Source: Caminibacter pacificus (lineage in GTDB: Bacteria > Campylobacterota > Campylobacteria > Campylobacterales > Nautiliaceae). Taken from it: DNA of 64,000 bases. The position numbers and the translations under genes are program-made. How positions within the stretch are numbered: the stretch's first letter is position 1; every line of letters begins with the position of its first letter. The DNA is taken from positions 1 to 64,000 of the forward strand of contig NZ_RJVK01000004.1 of assembly GCF_003752135.1 (NCBI RefSeq). Direction: 5' to 3'. This document shows positions 59,292 through 64,000 of this stretch, in pieces. A model generated the notes under the pieces. It worked only from the letters and a program-made list of their open reading frames with translations. It was not told where the DNA came from and made no database searches.

Positions 59292-62200
59292 TTGCACTTT
59301 CCGTATATTTACATTTCGGGAAATTTTCACATCCGTAAAATTTTCCGAATCTGCCCGTTTTTAATATCAATTTTCCTCCGCATTTAGGGCATGTTTTTGT
59401 TTTTTCTTTTATAAAATATTTTTCGTTTTTATCAAAATAAAAATTTTTCCCGTTTATTTCGATTTCTTCCGTTAAAAGTTTCAAAAGTGTTTCTTTATCG
59501 ATTTTTGAAGCGGTGGTTTTGTTTTCTTTCCATATAATAAACCTGCAACCTTGCGTTTGTTTTGTTTTTGGACTCCAGTGATAGTTTTCGCATTTGAAAC
59601 ATTTTTCATCTTCGATAATACATCCCCCGCACAAAGGACACTGAGCTATTTCACAGCTAAAGTTTTTTTCTATGTATTCCACAAGGGTTTTCGTATAAAT
59701 TCCGGCGTTTTTCATTCCGTTTTTGTTTCCGAAAACCCAAAATGCGCTTTTGGCTCTTGATACCGCCACGTTCATCATATTTCCGTCGTCTTGGTTGGTG
59801 AAATGCTCTCCAGTAAAATTTTTATCGATCGCCGGAGAAAAGAGTATTATTTCCCTCTCGCTTCCCTGAAAAGCGTGCACCGTTCCGACGAGAATTTTTT
59901 GAAGATTGTATCTGCCGGCGTCTTTTAGGTATTTTTTGATAGTTCTTTTTTGATTGTTAAAAGGCGTTACAATTCCGATATGTCTGTAAAACTGGTCGGG
60001 AGTTAAATTTTCGTTTTTGTATTCGTTGTAAAGTTTTGTCAGTTTTTCAATATTTTGAGTTAAAAACGAAACAATGGCTTCGGCTTCTTTTTTTGAGGAG
60101 TTGTTTTTAACTTCCGAATCTACGTTGATTATTTTCATTGAAGGATATTTTCCGTCTAAATAAAGTTTCGGGTTAAATGACCTAACTTTTGGTATTAAAA
60201 TGCCTTTGTAAACGATTTCGTTGCAATATTCAATAATTTCGTCTTTACATCTGAAATGTTCTTTTAGCCATAACGCGTTTTTTTCGTAAGGTTTAATATC
60301 AAAACTCTCAAACCATACCGACCTGTTTGCGAGTTTTAAAAAATTGGTAGCAATAGCGCTGTGATTTTTTTTGAATTCGTCGTAGTCAATATTTTCGAGT
60401 CTGTTTTTGATTATGGATTTATCCACTATTTCATCAAAAGGATATACCGGCTCTATCTGTTTTTCGTCTCCTACTATCACCATTTTCTTTGCGCTAAAGA
60501 GTGCGGGAAGAGCTACGGGTGCCAATATCATTCCGGATTCGTCGGATAATACCAAATCGAAAAACGATTCGTTTAATACATAGCCGTTTTCTTTTTTTTC
60601 TTTAAACGCTCCGTATAAAGAGTGCATGGTTACCGTTAGCATCGGAAATAAAGGAGTGATTACGAAAAGCCTTTGTATATTTGATAATTGCGGTTTTTCC
60701 ACTATTTCAAAAAATTTTCCGTTTTTTTTGAGTCCGTATGTAGTTTCGTTTTGTTTTAGTGTCTCGTTTAATAAATCAGTCAAATCTTCGATTGTTGAAA
60801 CTTTAATTTTGTTATTTTTTTTAATTGTAAAATCGCATTTACTGCATTTAAAATATTTTTCTTCGTTTATGATGTTTCCTCCGCAAATAGGGCAGTTTGA
60901 AATTTTTGGTCTATTGATTTTTTTGAGGTTTTGAATAAAAAACGCTTCCAAAAGGTGCAAAGAATAAAAAAAGGTTTCAAATCTTACGCTTGTATCTAAC
61001 TTTTCGTAAGTTTTTATTAAATTTTCTGAATTTTCTATCGTTCGGTTTATAACCGAGATGTTTTGAATTATTTTTTGAGATAAAAACTCTATAATTTCGT
61101 TTAATTCATATGATTTTTCAAAACTTTTTTCGAAAAACTCTACAAAATCCTCTTCCAATTCTTCGGGATTGATATTTTCTAAATATTCGAAAATATTATC
61201 AATTCCCGTGAATAACACCCCGTTTTCGTATTTGTTTTCGCTGTTTCTTATTTGAGGGACTACGCAATAATTGTTAATTAAATCTATTTTTTTATCCGCG
61301 TCGTATTGAGGGAGTTTTAGCCATCTTTTAAAAAGAGGGTTATCGAGTTTGTCGGCTTCTTCGAAACCTCCAGAGATTCCTTCTATAATGTTGTTTATCG
61401 CCTGTCGAACGCTGGAAGTGCCTAAAATAGGCATACCGGTGTCGATTAAGGAATAAGGGTCGTTTTTTACTTTATCGTATGAAATTTTGGCTTTTAATGC
61501 GTTTTTGACTATATAATCGGCAAAAATACCTCTTAAAAGAGCCGTTTTACCGGTCCCTGGAGGTCCGTTTACGGGAATAATGTCAAGTGCTGAGAGGTAT
61601 GCCGAAAGTGCGAGCCGTTGCGAGAGAGTTAAAGCGAATTTAGAGCTGAAAGAGCCGAAATGCGATTTTTGAAGGTCTTTTAATTTTTCTTCGGTGATGT
61701 TTAGAGTGTTTTTCGGGCTTGTTTCAATATCAACTTTTTCAAAATATCTTTTCGGATGAAAATATAAGATTCTGTTTAATTTGTCGTTTGGTGAAATGTT
61801 TTCGAAATAAGGAATAATAGAAGATTTATAAGCGTTTATCAATCCTAAGGTTATTAAATCGCTTTGGATTAGAGCTTCCGTGTTTACGACGGCTATTAAA
61901 GAAAAAACTTCGTTTTGAATTAAAGTATTTAAGTTTTCGTTTTTATTAATTTTACTTGCCAATGCTTCGTTAAAATTTTTAATAAATTGATATAACGAAT
62001 CGCTTTTTTTTACGTATAGATTTGAGCTTTCGGCATATTTTTTTAGGACGCTGAAAAAAAATTCTTTGTCTTTTTTGGGATATCTTTTTTCGAATTCCTC
62101 GTCGTTTAACTCTTTTTTTAAATTATCTAAATCTTCATGGTTTATAGCGAATATTTTACTTGAAGCGTAGTAATTATTAAAAAACAACTCCGCATTATCA

Positions 62201-62604
62201 AACAACGAATCGAAAATCTTGGATTTAAAATTTATGGAAAAATTTTTTAAATCGAATAGTAATTTTTGAAATTTTTTGTCGATATCGAAAGAAAAGTAAA
62301 TGGGAGCGGAGTAAATTTTATCTTCTCTTGTTTTTGAAACTTCAATAAATTCGTTTACAAACGGAAAAAAAACGATTTTGTATTTATCTTTCTTTTCAAG
62401 TTTTTCGAGATGATTTATTAAAATACAGAGGTTGTCTTTAAATGTTTTTTTGTCTTTTTCTCCGTAATTAATTAAAAAGTAATTTATGTCGTTTAGGGAG
62501 TTTTTATCTATATGTCCTTGGTTTTTTTGAAATTTAATCGATGTTAGAGACGATTGAATTAAAAAATCGAGATAATAGGTTATTATTTTTCTGTTTTCAA
62601 GCAC
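59281..62604 (-). CDS. SF1B (Upf1/DNA2-like) helicase with zinc fingers
   Basis: 1107 residues. An N-terminal region of about 330 residues has no known motif. Helicase motif I is NGPPGTGKTALL (about 345-355). Motif II is VLSDESGMILAP, where the usual DEAD/DEAA reads DESG, and motif III is VIVGDEKQIEP. Motifs IV-VI are ITGIVTPFNNQKRT-like, VGTVHAFQGSEREIILFSPA and NVAVSRAKSAFWVFG. CPICGG...CSKC interrupts the core, CPLCGG...CENY and a C-terminal topoisomerase-type C4 finger (CPKCGGKLILK...CENFPKC) follow it. It starts at GTG directly after the pseG stop, with AAAAAAGG upstream, so it is translated inside the pse operon. Substrate unknown. Confidence 0.8.
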   Translation of the reverse strand: MLENRKIITYYLDFLIQSSLTSIKFQKNQGHIDKNSLNDINYFLINYGEKDKKTFKDNLCILINHLEKLEKKDKYKIVFFPFVNEFIEVSKTREDKIYSAPIYFSFDIDKKFQKLLFDLKNFSINFKSKIFDSLFDNAELFFNNYYASSKIFAINHEDLDNLKKELNDEEFEKRYPKKDKEFFFSVLKKYAESSNLYVKKSDSLYQFIKNFNEALASKINKNENLNTLIQNEVFSLIAVVNTEALIQSDLITLGLINAYKSSIIPYFENISPNDKLNRILYFHPKRYFEKVDIETSPKNTLNITEEKLKDLQKSHFGSFSSKFALTLSQRLALSAYLSALDIIPVNGPPGTGKTALLRGIFADYIVKNALKAKISYDKVKNDPYSLIDTGMPILGTSSVRQAINNIIEGISGGFEEADKLDNPLFKRWLKLPQYDADKKIDLINNYCVVPQIRNSENKYENGVLFTGIDNIFEYLENINPEELEEDFVEFFEKSFEKSYELNEIIEFLSQKIIQNISVINRTIENSENLIKTYEKLDTSVRFETFFYSLHLLEAFFIQNLKKINRPKISNCPICGGNIINEEKYFKCSKCDFTIKKNNKIKVSTIEDLTDLLNETLKQNETTYGLKKNGKFFEIVEKPQLSNIQRLFVITPLFPMLTVTMHSLYGAFKEKKENGYVLNESFFDLVLSDESGMILAPVALPALFSAKKMVIVGDEKQIEPVYPFDEIVDKSIIKNRLENIDYDEFKKNHSAIATNFLKLANRSVWFESFDIKPYEKNALWLKEHFRCKDEIIEYCNEIVYKGILIPKVRSFNPKLYLDGKYPSMKIINVDSEVKNNSSKKEAEAIVSFLTQNIEKLTKLYNEYKNENLTPDQFYRHIGIVTPFNNQKRTIKKYLKDAGRYNLQKILVGTVHAFQGSEREIILFSPAIDKNFTGEHFTNQDDGNMMNVAVSRAKSAFWVFGNKNGMKNAGIYTKTLVEYIEKNFSCEIAQCPLCGGCIIEDEKCFKCENYHWSPKTKQTQGCRFIIWKENKTTASKIDKETLLKLLTEEIEINGKNFYFDKNEKYFIKEKTKTCPKCGGKLILKTGRFGKFYGCENFPKCKYTESANEI

Positions 62605-63456
62605 TCAATAGCCTTTTTTGCGAATTATATCAAACACTTTTTTGATTTCTCTTTCACTTAAAACCTTTATGCGTTTTTGTTTTAGGTATTTTGCTATTTC
62701 TTTTTGATTGTCGGCTATTTGTACGGCAATAAAAGGCAGTTTCATATACATAGCTTCAAGGGCTATAGTGCTTGGTGTAATTATGCCAAATTCATTTTTT
62801 GCCATTGCGAGTGCCACGTCTTCGTTAATATGAAGATGACACCATCTGTTTAAAAAGCAAAATTTTTTTATTTTTTTTAGGTTTTTATTTGCGCTTGTGG
62901 TGTAGAGGTGGATAGGTGTTTTGAGTTTATGTTTTTTTAGGATGTTTAGCACTTTCAAGCTCATCTCTTTTGCATCCGTACCTCCGAAACTTATAAAAAT
63001 GCCTTTTCTTTTAAAATGTCTTTTTTTAGCTTTTTTAAAATTTTCACCTACAAGAGGCTTTTTTAGGATTGTTACTTTTACGTTTTTAGGGTATTTTTCT
63101 CTTTTTGCGGCCGGGTTTACGTTGATTATTTCATCGCAGCAGTGTTTTTTATACGTATCGTCAAAACAGATAAGCTTGATATCAGGGAAAAGGTTTTTGA
63201 ATTTTTTTTCTTCTTCGTAAGTGAAGTCGTAATTATCTATGATTACTTTGTCGGGGTGTAGTTTTTTAACTATTTCAAAAAATTCGTTTTCGTCTTTGAT
63301 TTGGATAATAGGCAAATCGGTCTGTTTTTGTTCGCACTCTTTACAAATAATAACAATCTTTTCATTTTTTAATTTTAACTTTTCACTAAAAAGGGTAGCT
63401 CTTTTTAAGTGCCCAAGCCCTATATCGCTTGAAAAATCAACTCTTATCAGAGTCAT
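62605..63456 (-). CDS. pseG: UDP-2,4-diacetamido-2,4,6-trideoxy-altropyranose hydrolase
   Basis: 283 residues of GT-B-like fold. The N-terminal VDFSSDIGLGHLKRATLFSE holds the catalytic His of the GxGHxxR motif. FISFGGTDAKEMSLKVL and IITPSTIALEAMYMKLPFIAVQIADNQ are the nucleotide-binding C-terminal signatures. It removes UDP from the pseudaminic acid precursor before PseI acts. It overlaps pseF by 20 bases. Confidence 0.9.
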   Translation of the reverse strand: MTLIRVDFSSDIGLGHLKRATLFSEKLKLKNEKIVIICKECEQKQTDLPIIQIKDENEFFEIVKKLHPDKVIIDNYDFTYEEEKKFKNLFPDIKLICFDDTYKKHCCDEIINVNPAAKREKYPKNVKVTILKKPLVGENFKKAKKRHFKRKGIFISFGGTDAKEMSLKVLNILKKHKLKTPIHLYTTSANKNLKKIKKFCFLNRWCHLHINEDVALAMAKNEFGIITPSTIALEAMYMKLPFIAVQIADNQKEIAKYLKQKRIKVLSEREIKKVFDIIRKKGY

Positions 63457-64000
63457 TCAGCGCCTTAAAAATAAGCTCGGCTCTTATAAAATCTTCAATC
63501 GTGTCGATGTCTTGGACCAAGTATCTCGGAATAAGTATCGGGATATTTCCGTCAAAAGTGAATTTTTCTTGGCAACTTAGTTTTTTCCAATAAAACTGAG
63601 CGGCGTCGTGATAGACTTCTTTTAAATCTTGACTTCTTGTGTTGAGGTATTGGGGCCATAGCATTTTTGCCTTTTGATTTTCAATCTCAAATCCTCTCCA
63701 AATAGGAAAGTCATACGTCGTAGCGCTAAACGAAAAGCAAGAATCGGAATTTTTTAGTTTTTCAAGTCCGGTTTTGAGGTATTTAATATCAAGAAGCGGG
63801 GCAGTGGCATATATCATACAGGCGTATTTGTATTCGCCGTTTTTGTTAAGTTCTTTTATTGCGTGTTCGAAAACCTCCATACTCGTAGAAAAATCATCGG
63901 CAAGCTTTTTTGGTCTGTAGAGTACTTCGGCCCCGTATTTTTTAGCTACATCCGCTATTTCTTCGCTATCAGTCGAGACTACAATTTTTTCAAAAAGTTT
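63437..64000 (-). CDS. pseF: Pseudaminic acid cytidylyltransferase, N-terminus cut by window end
   Basis: The frame is open from the window edge (64000), so the internal Met at 63880 is not the true start. The 40 upstream codons read KLFEKIVVSTDSEEIADVAK and continue YGAEVLYRPKKLADDFSTSM, the middle of a NeuA-type CMP-sugar transferase. The rest has YACMIYATAPLLDIKYLKTGLEKL and QDIDTIEDFIRAELIF. The N-terminal CTP loop is outside the window. PseF activates pseudaminic acid with CTP for transfer to flagellin. Confidence 0.88.
   Translation of the reverse strand, partial: KLFEKIVVSTDSEEIADVAKKYGAEVLYRPKKLADDFSTSMEVFEHAIKELNKNGEYKYACMIYATAPLLDIKYLKTGLEKLKNSDSCFSFSATTYDFPIWRGFEIENQKAKMLWPQYLNTRSQDLKEVYHDAAQFYWKKLSCQEKFTFDGNIPILIPRYLVQDIDTIEDFIRAELIFKALNDSDKS

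Noticed and set aside
59281-63456. Whole pse region as a defence island because of the helicase
   Set aside because: No restriction, CRISPR, Abi or other defence gene is present. The neighbours are all surface-glycan genes.

Overview
This is a low-GC chromosomal window. Its gene content suggests a chemolithotrophic member of the Campylobacterota, most likely order Nautiliales (Nautilia/Caminibacter/Lebetimonas type). The reasons are a pseudaminic acid (pse) operon for flagellin glycosylation, fliI, many GGDEF/EAL genes, leuC and ilvD, a tig-clpP-def-comM block, and short intergenic gaps with ATGA-type overlaps. The taxonomic call is inference from sequence style and gene order, not from a database search.

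Layout. The window opens inside the 3' end of a 5S rRNA. From 0.3 to 34.6 kb it holds a conventional mosaic: an O-methyltransferase; MscS, ClC and MarC membrane proteins; an OmpA-like porin with TSP3 repeats; a RHH/PIN toxin-antitoxin pair coupled to a HerA-like ATPase; YaaA and agmatine deiminase; a periplasmic rhodanese behind a perfect FNR-type box; leuC; ThpR with a FlhB-tail protein; an AMMECR1 protein; a lipoprotein that may be a glycoside hydrolase; two tandem diguanylate cyclases behind ilvD; a fused oxoprolinase; a second VapBC pair; the mla lipid-transport operon; a T4 Rnl1-like RNA ligase; an ABC exporter; and a frameshifted GGDEF-EAL gene.

From 34.75 to 43.02 kb an 8.2-kb integrated element sits in the 3' end of a tRNA-Leu(UAG) gene. 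It is bounded by a 36-bp perfect direct repeat. It carries a tyrosine integrase, a TA pair, a divergent repressor/excisionase-type switch with an inverted-repeat operator, several small genes, a BRO/KilAC antirepressor, and a winged-helix replication-initiator-like protein. The initiator-like gene contains five regularly spaced palindromic iterons followed by an AT-rich stretch, the layout of the lambda O gene and origin. No virion genes are present, so it looks like a replicating phage satellite or small integrative element. It ends in about 1.3 kb of repeat- and hairpin-rich non-coding DNA. Five tRNA genes (Leu, Arg, Arg, His, Pro) follow; a sixth (Ala) lies on the other side of the element.

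From 43.5 to 64 kb are an intact PAS-GAF-PAS-GGDEF-EAL regulator, fliI, and the operon tig-clpP-(degenerate GGDEF)-def-comM-nnr-phosphatase. A tightly overlapped leftward operon then runs from the window end: pseF (partial), pseG, an SF1B helicase, pseH, pseI, two phosphoethanolamine transferases, dgkA. It combines nonulosonic acid synthesis with cell-surface phosphoethanolamine addition, and the kinase can recycle the diacylglycerol that addition releases. The helicase is the odd member.
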